DNA of 12,580 nt from assembly GCA_963975265.1 (NCBI GenBank), contig CAXBGT010000168.1:1-12580 (forward strand), in the 5' to 3' direction. Made by a program: the position numbers and the translations under genes. Below, piece after piece: positions 1 through 7,892 of this stretch (its first letter is position 1; each line of letters begins with the position of its first letter). The notes under the pieces were generated by a model that was given only the letters and a program-made list of their open reading frames with translations, ran no database searches and was not told the origin of the DNA. This DNA comes from CAJXUU01 sp963975265. Its GTDB lineage: Bacteria; Bacteroidota; Bacteroidia; Chitinophagales; Saprospiraceae.

Positions 1-864
1 TGCTACATGTCTTGCCATTGCTCTTGCACCTGCGATGTTCTTAAACTGTAACTTAAATCGTTCTCCACTAGCATTTTCAATAAAAATAGCATTAATAAAA
101 TAATTCAATGAGTCAGCATTCCAGTCGCCATGCCAATTTAAGTTGTAAGATCCTGCTTGCAGCGTATCGTTAATCCAAAACTCCAATATACCATCATTAG
201 TACCGATTGTATTTATTTTTGCATGGGCTTCGATACAATACCATTTGTCTGAATTTTCAGTGCTGAACAAATCAATATTTCCTACTTTTGCGCCGAGCCA
301 ACGAAGATTTGCAAAGTCATTGTAACTCGTAGTAACCAGATTACCGTCTGTATCAATACCACTGGCTGGATCTATCACTAAAAATTCATTATCAGTCCCT
401 GCTGACCATATATGTGCTATCATACCCTGCGCCCAATTACTATTTGCTAAAGTTGTAGCTCGCGTTAACTTATCAGCTCCTCCTCCTTGCCAACCTAACT
501 GTGTGCGCAGATCAATTCGCCAATAGATTTCATCATAATCCGTTGTTGGGTTCACAGCATGATTGCCAATGTAATTGTCAGGAGTTCTGCCCAAAGATTT
601 TTTAAAACCACCTGCACCTACCTGACCAGCTTGCCATTTGACGCGCATCCCTGTGCTGCCATCTCGTCCAATACCAGCCATCGGAACAAAACCTCCATTT
701 GCATCACCATATTCAAAATAACGATCTGATAACGGGGATGTAGATTCAAAATCATCACAGAAAATTGTACCTGGTAATGTATCAGAACAAACAAAACATT
801 GTTGTCCGAAAGTTGGGACTACGAACCAAGTACAGAAAAAGATCGCCTTAATATTTATTTTCAT
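1..864 (-). CDS. secreted polysaccharide-lyase-like (ConA-fold) protein, N-terminal part
   Basis: An open frame of 288 codons starts with ATG at 864 and leaves the window at base 1 without a stop, so the C-terminus is missing. Residues 1-21 (MKINIKAIFF..., ending TFGQ) form a signal peptide, so the protein is exported. The mature part has features I associate with the jelly-roll fold of heparin-lyase-I / polysaccharide lyase 14-like proteins: an early DDFES segment, a YDEIYWRIDLR strand near residue 110, a KLTRATTLANSNWAQ segment, and WYCIEAHAKIN followed by LEFWINDTLQA. These proteins bind or cleave acidic polysaccharides outside the cell. The catalytic residues cannot be assigned from this fragment, so it may be only a carbohydrate-binding or surface protein. 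The missing C-terminus may carry a type IX secretion sorting domain, as is common in this phylum; this is a guess. Family assignment is from remembered patterns, not an alignment. Confidence 0.6.
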   Translation of the reverse strand, partial: MKINIKAIFFCTWFVVPTFGQQCFVCSDTLPGTIFCDDFESTSPLSDRYFEYGDANGGFVPMAGIGRDGSTGMRVKWQAGQVGAGGFKKSLGRTPDNYIGNHAVNPTTDYDEIYWRIDLRTQLGWQGGGADKLTRATTLANSNWAQGMIAHIWSAGTDNEFLVIDPASGIDTDGNLVTTSYNDFANLRWLGAKVGNIDLFSTENSDKWYCIEAHAKINTIGTNDGILEFWINDTLQAGSYNLNWHGDWNADSLNYFINAIFIENASGERFKLQFKNIAGARAMARHVA

Positions 865-983
865 TATTTCACATTTGAGCTTTCAAGCTTGGTCTAATAA
901 AAATCACTATTTCAATAAAATTAATTCCGAATTTACAGATTTTATTTTTGAAATGCACTATTGCTCTATCTTTGCAAACAAGT

Positions 984-1154
984 CTACCAATTGATCAGCA
1001 TGTACATGATAAATGGTTGATTTTTCACTATCCTTTCTAAAATTTTATTTACTTCACCTATATCAACGCCATCCATCTTCTCTATTAAGTCTTTGACGAC
1101 TAAGCTTTCATTAATATCACTTTTAATATTTCCATCTTCTAATCTAAAGTTCAT
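984..1154 (-). CDS. doubtful small acidic helical protein or gene fragment
   Basis: A 56-residue frame begins with ATG at 1154 (MNFRLEDGNIK...) and ends at 984. The frame stays open to a TTG at 1187, but ATG is preferred because an AGAAGGA stretch lies about 14 bases upstream of it. The product is acidic, with a helical middle (VVKDLIEKMDGVDIGEVNKILERIV), then KNQPFIMYMLINW and a stop. The composition looks protein-like rather than random, but I do not recognise the family. The abrupt end after a hydrophobic stretch suggests it may be the front part of a longer protein that has lost its C-terminus. It could also be a chance ORF. Confidence 0.3.
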   Translation of the reverse strand: MNFRLEDGNIKSDINESLVVKDLIEKMDGVDIGEVNKILERIVKNQPFIMYMLINW

Positions 1155-1174
1155 TCTATCACTCGAATTCCTTC

Positions 1175-1282
1175 TTACGTCACCCAATTTGTCTTTGTGT
1201 GGTGCTTAGAAACAACCAATTCCCATATATCTTTGCTATACAATCCAACAAAAATCAACAAGATCCATATTCCCCATCTCAA
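1175..1282 (-). CDS. doubtful one-helix membrane peptide
   Basis: A 35-residue frame with a TTG start at 1282 and a stop at 1175. The N-terminal part (RWGIWILLIFVGLYS) would make a single membrane helix, followed by a polar tail (KDIWELVVSKHHTK...). It has no ATG and is bounded upstream by an in-frame stop at 1298-1300. It lies 20 bases before the ATG of the small acidic ORF at 984-1154, so the two could be a tiny operon or two pieces of one frameshifted gene. The evidence is only hydrophobicity and position. Confidence 0.15.
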   Translation of the reverse strand: MRWGIWILLIFVGLYSKDIWELVVSKHHTKTNWVT

Positions 1283-1401
1283 AACAATTACCTGTGGTTA
1301 AACGAGTACTATCTGGATATTAACGAATATACCTGGCTAATTTTATAATTGATCTTAGTTGTAATCTAACGTAAGACTATCAAGACCTATGTATTTCAAA
1401 A

Positions 1402-2523
1402 CTAAGTGGTCTTACGATAATTCACGATCGCCCAAGTATTAAATAGAATCGCAAAACCGATCATAATAAATATGTGCTTGGTAATATCTCCTAATCCACT
1501 ACCCTTGAGCACCACCATTCTTATGACATCTATGAAGTAGGTTACTGGATTAATATAGGCAATCTTCTGTGCCCAATCTGGCATTGCATCTATGGATGTA
1601 AACAAGCCACTCATGAGGATGAATATCATCATAAAGAAAAAAGAAACGGACATCGCTTGTTGCTGTGTTTCTGAATAGGTAGATATAAGCAATCCGAATC
1701 CAAGAAGGGCCACAAGGAACAGACCCAAATAAGCATAAAGGAGAAATAAATTACCAAGAGGAATAATCCCATAGACTAGCCAAGAAATGACAAAAAATCC
1801 AATGCTGAATACTGCGATTCCAATAATCCAAAACGGAATGAGTTTGCCTAAAATATAATGATGCTTTTTGATAGGCGACACATTGATTTGTTCTATGGTT
1901 CCTACCTCCTTTTCTTTTACTATATTCAGCCCACACATGTAAACTCCTATCATAGTTACAATAATTGCAAGGAGAGCTGGCACCATAAATATTTTGTAAT
2001 TCATATATGGATTGTACCAATTTAGTGAAGCGACTTCAATGCTTTTAAATTCTAGATTTGGGGAGTTCCTAGATAATTTTACACTTATATTTTGATTAAA
2101 ATCTGAAATGATTGAATTAAGGTAGGAGCCCCCTAAACCAGCTTTTGTTCCATTAATAGCATTCACAGCGATAAATAGCTTTTCAAAACCATTTCGAGAT
2201 AAATTCTTCTCAAAATTATGCGGTATTTCTAAAATCAAATCCGCTTCATCTGACTCAATTAATTTGAATGACTCATCAAATGAATGCGTATATCCTGACA
2301 ACTGAAAATAACCTGAAGCCAATATTTTTGAAGTCAATTCTTTGGAATAAGAAGACTGATCATTGTCTACAATTGAAATGTTGATATTCTTCACTTCATA
2401 ATCAGCTGCAAGGGGCATAATCAACAACTGCAGAAGTGGCATGACAAATATCATAGGAAGTAATGCTTTGTTCCTAAATATCTGTTTAAATTCCTTTTTA
2501 AGTAAAAATTTTAATGGTCTCAT
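1402..2523 (-). CDS. ABC-2 type permease, YbhR-like (exporter subunit)
   Basis: This is an inner-membrane subunit of an ABC exporter, 373 residues, the usual length for the YbhR/YhhJ family. It has one membrane helix at about residues 20-40, a large periplasmic domain at about 45-175, then five more helices. Family marks are NWYNPYMNYKIFMVP before the second helix, the cytoplasmic KEKEVGTIEQINVSPIKKHH coupling segment, and TQQQA plus INPVTYFIDVIR near the end. These resemble E. coli YbhR more than YbhS. The ATG overlaps the stop of the preceding permease as ATGA, so the two are translationally coupled and should form the permease heterodimer. It is the last gene of the operon. The substrate cannot be inferred. 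Confidence 0.92.
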   Translation of the reverse strand: MRPLKFLLKKEFKQIFRNKALLPMIFVMPLLQLLIMPLAADYEVKNINISIVDNDQSSYSKELTSKILASGYFQLSGYTHSFDESFKLIESDEADLILEIPHNFEKNLSRNGFEKLFIAVNAINGTKAGLGGSYLNSIISDFNQNISVKLSRNSPNLEFKSIEVASLNWYNPYMNYKIFMVPALLAIIVTMIGVYMCGLNIVKEKEVGTIEQINVSPIKKHHYILGKLIPFWIIGIAVFSIGFFVISWLVYGIIPLGNLFLLYAYLGLFLVALLGFGLLISTYSETQQQAMSVSFFFMMIFILMSGLFTSIDAMPDWAQKIAYINPVTYFIDVIRMVVLKGSGLGDITKHIFIMIGFAILFNTWAIVNYRKTT

Positions 2524-3626
2524 TGTAATCTGATGTTGAAATTTTTAAGACTTACGATTAACAACCCTGTAGTCATAAGCGAAAGGATAAGTACTTCTTT
2601 CCAAATACTCATTATCCCTAAGCCCTTTATCATTATTGACTTCACGATAATATAGTACCATTTTGAAGGGACGATATTTGCAACTATTTGCAAGGGTGCT
2701 GGCATATTTTCCAACGGAAACATAAACCCAGAAAACATAATCACAGGAAGAAGCATGCCCATCAATGTAATAAGCATGGCGGTTTCTTGAGTTTTGGTAA
2801 CATTAGAAATTAATAACCCCAAAGACAAGGCACACAGGATCAATATGCCGCTTACAAAATAGAGTAATAACATACTCCCGTTCATAGGCATATCCAATAG
2901 ATAAATACTCATCACTAGGATGACAGTAAGATTTATCAAGGAGAGGAAAAAATAGGGGATGGCTTTGGCGATGATTACAGTAAATGGATTCATAGGAGAA
3001 ACCAGCAACACTTCCATGGTTCCTTTTTCTTTCTCTTTCACTATAGAAACGGAAGTCATCAATACGCAAACCAACAATAAGACCAATGCCATTACTCCGG
3101 GTACGAAGTTGGTTGATCCTTTCAGTTCAGGATTATAAAGCATCCTAATCTCTGGAACGATCTTAATTGACCCAATCGAGGGCGCATTTAATTCTTGTTG
3201 GTACCCTTTGACAATGTTATTAATATAGCTCGTTAGCGTTGCCGCTGTATTGGGATCTGAAGCATCAGCAATAACTTGGATTTGTGCAATGTTAAAATGA
3301 TATAGGTCTTTGTGGAAGTTCGCTGGAAACACAACGACTAATTTGACATCACCTTCCTGGAAGGACGCTTCTATTTGCTCTTTGTCAAAAATAGTTTTCT
3401 TGATCTCAAAGTTCTTAGAAGTTGATATTCTTTCTGTGATTTGGATAGAAGAAATATCCTGAGCATAATCACAAACAACTATTTTAGAATTTTTAATTTC
3501 ATTGGTCAATGCAAATCCAAACAGTATGATCTGAGCTATCGGCAAACCGAATAACATCAGAAGAGTCTTATTGTCCCGAAAAACATGCTTAAATTCCTTC
3601 TTTATAAATATTATTAACTGCTCCAT
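2520..3626 (-). CDS. ABC-2 type permease, YbhS-like (exporter subunit)
   Basis: A 368-residue inner-membrane permease and the partner of the YbhR-like permease downstream. The N-terminus (MEQLIIFIKKEFKHVFRDNK) is cytoplasmic and is followed by a helix at about 22-42, a periplasmic domain, and five helices from about residue 175. Diagnostic segments are ASDPNTAATL, LYNPELKGSTNFVPG, VKEKEKGTMEVLLVSP (coupling region facing the ATPase) and FSGFMFPLENMP. They match the order seen in E. coli YbhS. The gene follows the second ATPase after 59 bases made largely of TTGATAATT-like repeats, and its stop overlaps the next start (ATGA). It would form the translocation path together with the next gene product. 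Confidence 0.92.
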   Translation of the reverse strand: MEQLIIFIKKEFKHVFRDNKTLLMLFGLPIAQIILFGFALTNEIKNSKIVVCDYAQDISSIQITERISTSKNFEIKKTIFDKEQIEASFQEGDVKLVVVFPANFHKDLYHFNIAQIQVIADASDPNTAATLTSYINNIVKGYQQELNAPSIGSIKIVPEIRMLYNPELKGSTNFVPGVMALVLLLVCVLMTSVSIVKEKEKGTMEVLLVSPMNPFTVIIAKAIPYFFLSLINLTVILVMSIYLLDMPMNGSMLLLYFVSGILILCALSLGLLISNVTKTQETAMLITLMGMLLPVIMFSGFMFPLENMPAPLQIVANIVPSKWYYIIVKSIMIKGLGIMSIWKEVLILSLMTTGLLIVSLKNFNIRLQ

Positions 3627-3685
3627 TTTATTTTAGTTAAAAATCAATTGTCAACTATCAGTGCTCAATTATCAATTAAGTCAAG
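3627..3685. repeat. AT-rich spacer of TTGATAATT-like units
   Basis: The gap between the second ATPase and the first permease consists mostly of variants of AATTGATAATT / AATTGTCAACT on either strand (about 3645-3680). The same word family fills 5346-5375 in front of the first ATPase. This spacer style is familiar from Bacteroidota intergenic DNA. No promoter or hairpin is evident. Confidence 0.5.
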
Positions 3686-4426
3686 TCAACTCCGCTTAGC
3701 TTTTCGAGCCAATTGATAAAACACATCATCCATGGTTGCCGCACTACATTGTTCTTTCAAATTAGCAGGCGAATCCAGGGCCGCTATCTTACCATCTACC
3801 ATCATCGATACCCGATTACAATACTCCGCTTCGTCCATATAGTGCGTTGTTATGAATACGGTAATCCCACCTGCAGCAGCATCATAAATCATATCCCAAA
3901 ACTGCCTCCTTGTGATAGGATCCACTCCACCTGTAGGCTCATCAAGAAATACAATAGAAGGTTTATGTATGATGGCCACCGAAAAAGCCAATTTCTGTTT
4001 CCAGCCTAAAGGCAATTCTCCAACCAACTTATTCGCATTTTTTCTAAGATCTAATTTTTCAATTAATGACTCCGATTGCTCTCTAAGTTCTTTATCTGAC
4101 AAGCCATAAATGCCACCAAAGAAGTTGATATTCTCTGCAATGGTCAAGTCTTCATAAAGAGAGAATTTTTGACTCATATAGCCAATATTTGACTTGATTT
4201 TTTCTGTTTCACGGTACACATCAAAGCCTGCAATACTCGCTTCACCCGAACTGGGTTTAGACAAACCGCAGAGCATTCTCATCGCCGTAGTTTTGCCAGC
4301 ACCATTCGCTCCTAAAAACCCAAATATCTCTCCTTTGTACACCTCAAAACAGATATTATCTACCGCAGTAAAGTCACCAAACATTTTGGTCAAATTCACA
4401 GCTTTTATTACTGTTTCAGTTTTCAT
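3686..4426 (-). CDS. ABC transporter ATPase, YbhF C-terminal-half-like (catalytic-site subunit)
   Basis: A 246-residue nucleotide-binding subunit. ATG at 4426 is chosen over the TTG one codon earlier; residue numbers here count from that TTG, so subtract one for the ATG form. It has Walker A GANGAGKTT (40-48), Q-loop Gln87 in YMSQKFSLY, Walker B IVFLDEP (159-165, Glu164), D-loop GGVD and H-loop His196 in TTHYMDEAEYC. The signature loop is not LSGGQ but LPLGW (139-143). E. coli YbhF has the same type of change in its second half (LPLGF). The start overlaps the end of the upstream ATPase gene by 11 bases, so the two are coupled and correspond to the two halves of YbhF. It should pair with that ATPase and energise the permeases. 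The C-terminal TMDDVFYQL resembles the end segment of YbhF. Confidence 0.93.
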   Translation of the reverse strand: MKTETVIKAVNLTKMFGDFTAVDNICFEVYKGEIFGFLGANGAGKTTAMRMLCGLSKPSSGEASIAGFDVYRETEKIKSNIGYMSQKFSLYEDLTIAENINFFGGIYGLSDKELREQSESLIEKLDLRKNANKLVGELPLGWKQKLAFSVAIIHKPSIVFLDEPTGGVDPITRRQFWDMIYDAAAGGITVFITTHYMDEAEYCNRVSMMVDGKIAALDSPANLKEQCSAATMDDVFYQLARKAKRS

Positions 4427-5345
4427 CAACTTCAGGTTTTGTCATCAAATGAATAAAACAATCTTCGACCGTTGCAGTGATGGGCATCATCTTAAAATTA
4501 GTATGATTATTAGCCTCAAGCAAATTTGTTTGCAGAGGATTGTCTCCAAAATTTTCACTAAATGCTATATGATGATACTCCCCAAAAGAATATGCAGATT
4601 TCACATTTACACTCTTTCTTAAATCTTTGAGTAACATGCTCATATTATCAGATTTTATAGCATATAGTTGGTCGGGATATTGTTCTGTAATCCCCACTGG
4701 AGTATCGATTGATAATATTTCTCCTTTTTGAATGAGCGCAATCCTCTCGCATAAGTTGGCTTCATCCATATATGGAGTTGACACTAAAATTGTGATCCCT
4801 TCTTTCTTCAATCGCTTCAGCATTTCCCAAAACTCCTTACGAGACACAGCGTCCACCCCCGTAGTAGGTTCATCCAAAAAAAGCACTTCAGGTCTATGAA
4901 TCAATGCACAGCATAAAGCCAATTTCTGTTTCATTCCACCAGATAATTTACCCGCTCTTCGATTCTTAAAAGGCTCTAGTTGTACATATATATCTTCAAT
5001 CAGTTTATAGTTTTCTTCTACTGTTGTTTTGAAAATGGATGCAAAAAAAGTAAGGTTTTCTTCTACTGTAAGATCTTGATAGAGTGAGAATTTACCAGGC
5101 ATATATCCCACCTTATTCCTTATCGCTTTGTAGTCTTCAATAACATCAGACCCATTAACCGAAGCAGTCCCATCATCCGCCAACAATAGTGTAGTCAAAA
5201 TTCTAAACAAGGTAGTTTTCCCAGCACCATCTGGACCAATAATACCAAACAGTTCTCCTTTTTTCACTGCAAAAGAAACATCATTAAGAGCCTTTACTTT
5301 CCCCTTATTAAAGGACTTAGAAATATTTTCAACAATTACATCCAT
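4416..5345 (-). CDS. ABC transporter ATPase, YbhF N-terminal-half-like (degenerate-site subunit)
   Basis: A 309-residue ATP-binding subunit. It has Walker A GPDGAGKTT (37-45), signature LSGGMKQK (134-141), Walker B VLFLDEP (154-160, Glu159) and D-loop TGVD. The Q-loop glutamine is replaced by Gly84 (YMPGKFSLY) and the H-loop histidine by Pro191 (STPYMDEA). GPDGAGKTT instead of GPNGAGKTT and the non-His H-loop are also found in the first half of E. coli YbhF. About 80 residues after the ATPase core carry the ATVEDCFIHL end segment typical of this group. It is the first ATPase of the operon, lies 233 bases after the HlyD-like gene, and overlaps the second ATPase gene by 11 bases. It is probably mostly a structural or regulatory half of the ATPase pair that donates its intact LSGGM to the active site. 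Confidence 0.93.
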   Translation of the reverse strand: MDVIVENISKSFNKGKVKALNDVSFAVKKGELFGIIGPDGAGKTTLFRILTTLLLADDGTASVNGSDVIEDYKAIRNKVGYMPGKFSLYQDLTVEENLTFFASIFKTTVEENYKLIEDIYVQLEPFKNRRAGKLSGGMKQKLALCCALIHRPEVLFLDEPTTGVDAVSRKEFWEMLKRLKKEGITILVSTPYMDEANLCERIALIQKGEILSIDTPVGITEQYPDQLYAIKSDNMSMLLKDLRKSVNVKSAYSFGEYHHIAFSENFGDNPLQTNLLEANNHTNFKMMPITATVEDCFIHLMTKPEVDEN

Positions 5346-5578
5346 TTTAATTGATAATTAATAATTGATAATTAAGCTTTTGTCACCAATGCTACTCCCG
5401 TAGAAGACTTCATATAGACTCTCCTTCCTCCTCAAAACCATATTAAACTCACAATAAATTAACTTCATCATAAATATCATTTTTAACTTAAATCATAATC
5501 CTACTCCTAATACTTCAACTTAAATCTTAAATCTTACTCTTTGACCTTAACCTTATTCTTCAAATCAAATCTTAAATC
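5346..5578. repeat. repeat-rich spacer inside the operon
   Basis: This 233-base gap between the HlyD-like gene and the first ATPase is unusually long for an otherwise tight operon. Bases 5348-5375 are TTGATAATTAATAATTGATAATTAA-type repeats. Bases 5484-5580 are a loose array of CTTAAATC-type words (for example CTTAAATCTTAAATCTTAC). Between them, at 5358-5480, lie a strong Shine-Dalgarno sequence and two overlapping short ORFs, described separately. No clear Bacteroidota promoter was found. Confidence 0.55.
5372..5413 (-). CDS. possible 13-residue leader-like ORF with perfect Shine-Dalgarno
   Basis: ATG at 5413 opens a 13-codon frame (MKSSTGVALVTKA) that ends in TAA at 5372, 26 bases before the first ATPase ATG. 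It is preceded by AGGAGGAAGGAG (minus strand, 5421-5432) at an ideal 7-base distance, the best ribosome-binding sequence in the window. In a different frame the same DNA codes for a 40-residue ORF (5480 to 5358, MIFMMKLIYCEFNMVLRRKE...). Either could be a leader peptide, a decayed gene or a piece of a spacer repeat. Nothing identifies a function. Confidence 0.2.
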   Translation of the reverse strand: MKSSTGVALVTKA

Positions 5579-6568
5579 TCAAAACCTCACCTCCCCATAC
5601 ATCCCCATCTTATAAGTACCATCATTTTCAACCCTAATCTTGATAGCATAAACAAGATTCGCTCTTTCGTCCTTAGTTTGAATCGTCTTAGGTGTAAATT
5701 CCGCCTTACTACTTATCCAAGAAATAGTCCCTTTAGTCTCTTTGAATCCATCATTACCATCGTCCGTTCTCACGATCACTTCTTGATTGAGTTTTATCAA
5801 GGGTAGTTGATTCCCAGACACATACGCACGCAAATTGATATTAGATAGATCAGCAATTCTGTACATCGGTCGACCAATACTGGTAAACTCACCATCATAT
5901 GCTATTTGAGTGGTAACTGTCCCATCGTATTCATTGATGATAATACCATCCTTGATTTGCTTTTCGATCAGTGCTAATCTCTTTTTATTAGGTTCTATTT
6001 CACTGAGGATTGCTCTATTTTGAGTATGCACATTTGCCTTTGCTGCATCGATTTGAGCTTGGATGACCCCTGATTGAGTTTGGGTTGATGCCAGTTGTTT
6101 TTGTAGTACCAACTTCTGCCCAACAAGATCATCCAATTGCTTTTGAGGCACGGCATTCGCTTCCACTAGCTTTTGAAATCGTTCCACCTCGCTATTTATG
6201 TTAGTAATCTGTTGTTGCATTGTGCCAACTTGGCTTTCTTGTGTTTTCAATTGCGATTGGAGCACTAATATCTGAGAAGAAGCACTATTCGTTTTTTGAT
6301 TTATTGCTTTTATGGAAGATTTCACTTGCTCGCTTTGGATTGTCAAGTTACTCACATCAATACTTCCAATGGTATCCCCAGCTATGAGCAATTGCCCTTC
6401 TTCTATTTTGAGTGATTTGATCTTCCCTGTAGCTTCAGCACTTATGGTCCTTTCTATGACCTCAAAGCTCCCAGATGCATCATACCCCTTTTCAGAATTG
6501 GCGCAAGCGCTGATTAAGAATACTACTACCGCTACTTGAATTAATGATTTTTTAGATTTAATGATCAT
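5579..6568 (-). CDS. HlyD/YbhG-like periplasmic adaptor lipoprotein
   Basis: This is the membrane fusion protein that bridges the inner-membrane ABC exporter and the outer-membrane channel. It has 329 residues. The N-terminus is a lipoprotein signal with lipobox ISAC and Cys22, so the protein is probably lipid-anchored. The domain order is classical: first half of the biotinyl-lipoyl domain (about 35-72, EATGKIKSLKIEEGQLLIAGD), a long Gln-rich coiled-coil hairpin (about 75-205), second lipoyl half (about 208-240, INEYDGTVTTQIAYDGEF), then beta-barrel and membrane-proximal parts (about 240-329) including AEFTPKTIQTKDERANLVY, which is characteristic of the YbhG group. It lies 20 bases after the TolC-like gene. 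E. coli YbhG has a comparable layout. Confidence 0.93.
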   Translation of the reverse strand: MIIKSKKSLIQVAVVVFLISACANSEKGYDASGSFEVIERTISAEATGKIKSLKIEEGQLLIAGDTIGSIDVSNLTIQSEQVKSSIKAINQKTNSASSQILVLQSQLKTQESQVGTMQQQITNINSEVERFQKLVEANAVPQKQLDDLVGQKLVLQKQLASTQTQSGVIQAQIDAAKANVHTQNRAILSEIEPNKKRLALIEKQIKDGIIINEYDGTVTTQIAYDGEFTSIGRPMYRIADLSNINLRAYVSGNQLPLIKLNQEVIVRTDDGNDGFKETKGTISWISSKAEFTPKTIQTKDERANLVYAIKIRVENDGTYKMGMYGEVRF

Positions 6569-6588
6569 AATCTTGATGTTATTTTGGG

Positions 6589-7887
6589 TTAGTTTCCTGT
6601 TGTGATTTTTAAATTATGTTGGGCTAACAGCAACTGAGTTCCGTGAAGAAGAAGGTTTTGTTTTGCTCTGTTTACGTCATTTAAGTACTTGACATAATCA
6701 ATGGTTGTAATCAGTCCATTATCCAATTGCACCTTTGCTGTTTTCAGAATATCAGCTCTCAGATTGACGATTTTGTTATCAGTCTTAACGAGGCCTTCAT
6801 ATTTTAATATTTCTGAAGATTGTTGTGCTTGACTCAGTTCTGTATTGCGCAGAAAAGTCTCTCGTTGTGTAGAGATCTTATCACTTACAGTCTGAAGTAA
6901 TTTCTTAGCGTTTTTATGACCATAGTAATTAGAGATATTCCAATTGAACTTCACCCCACCAATATAATAGAAGTCAAAGTCATTGCTCAAGAAATTTAGT
7001 GCTGGTCTTCCATATCCACCCTGTGCAAACAGACCAAGATTCGGCAAGAGCCGATTGCTCAGTTGCTTAGATTTTATATCAATAGCGTCATTTTGCAACT
7101 TGAATAACTGCAGTTCAGGTCTTCTTATTTCTGATGTTCCTGTAAGTATTTTTGGCTTATCCAAAACAGTCGTCTCTGATATCGTTTTGCCCGTGAGGAT
7201 GGAAAGCATACTCAAAAATGCCTTTCGATTTGATCTATTTTCATCTATTTGTTGCATTATAGATATTCGTTCTACGTTTAGTAAACTCTTGTCTGTTAAT
7301 GTAGCTGTTCCGTTACTGATGGCTGCTTCTACTTTCACCAATGCACTATCAAGGTCCGATATGATTATTTCGAATTGTTCTATTTTTTCAGATATAAGTA
7401 GGATCCCGAAGTACGTTTGATTGATCCGGTCTTTTAGCTTGTATAGGTCAACTTCTACTTGTTGTTTTTCTATTTCTCCGTTGATTTCTATCTGTCTTTT
7501 TAAAGTCTTGACATTAGAAAAGTTTGTGAGCGGTTGATATACCTCTCCGTAGATTTTATATTGATCTTTTCCTACGGTAGGCACCTCCACATTAGGCAGG
7601 TCAATCGGAAAGTTAGTTACTGCTGATTGGTAAGATGCTTGTCCGTTCAGGTTTATTTGTGGGAGATTGCCATTTGATGCATTCGATACATTATAGTGCG
7701 TGGCTTTGTCTACTATATCCAGTTGATGTATAAGAGGAAAATTCTCTCTTGACCACTCATAGCAATCATCAATGCTAGCTCTCATAACACTAGTTCCTGA
7801 GGCTATACTCTGTGCATTTAATGACATGCCAGCATAAATAAAACATGCAGCTATCAATATTTTATTTTTCAAATACATTTTATTCAT
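6589..7887 (-). CDS. TolC-family outer-membrane efflux channel
   Basis: A 432-residue outer membrane efflux protein that should form a trimeric channel receiving the exported substrate from the adaptor. The signal peptide covers about residues 1-26 (ending MSLNAQ). Two similar halves follow, each with a beta segment (for example LPQINLNGQASYQS and LLPNLGLFAQGGYG) and long helical coiled coils. The end has the usual QLDNGLITTIDYVKYLNDVNRAKQNLL segment. It is the second gene of the operon, 38 bases after tetR and 20 bases before the adaptor gene. The related E. coli operon lacks its own channel and is thought to rely on TolC, so a dedicated channel is a difference. A TTAATCA-TT-TGATTAA palindrome sits 5 to 20 bases before the start codon. 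Confidence 0.92.
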   Translation of the reverse strand: MNKMYLKNKILIAACFIYAGMSLNAQSIASGTSVMRASIDDCYEWSRENFPLIHQLDIVDKATHYNVSNASNGNLPQINLNGQASYQSAVTNFPIDLPNVEVPTVGKDQYKIYGEVYQPLTNFSNVKTLKRQIEINGEIEKQQVEVDLYKLKDRINQTYFGILLISEKIEQFEIIISDLDSALVKVEAAISNGTATLTDKSLLNVERISIMQQIDENRSNRKAFLSMLSILTGKTISETTVLDKPKILTGTSEIRRPELQLFKLQNDAIDIKSKQLSNRLLPNLGLFAQGGYGRPALNFLSNDFDFYYIGGVKFNWNISNYYGHKNAKKLLQTVSDKISTQRETFLRNTELSQAQQSSEILKYEGLVKTDNKIVNLRADILKTAKVQLDNGLITTIDYVKYLNDVNRAKQNLLLHGTQLLLAQHNLKITTGN

Positions 7888-7892
7888 TTGCT

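Larger units (their letters stand above)
865..1401. other. low-coding gap with weak small ORFs
   Basis: This gap lies between the end of the exporter operon (stop at 1402) and the start of the lyase-like gene (864). It is AT-rich. It holds only the two doubtful minus-strand ORFs listed separately and two plus-strand TATCTTTG octamers (967-974 and 1228-1235) that resemble the Bacteroidota -7 element but have no gene behind them. I saw no convincing terminator hairpin after 1402. Confidence 0.5.

Noticed and set aside
967..974. TATCTTTG on the plus strand, identical to a Bacteroidota -7 element; another at 1228-1235.
   Set aside because: There is no plus-strand gene downstream and no -33 element at proper distance. 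Such octamers are expected by chance in AT-rich DNA.
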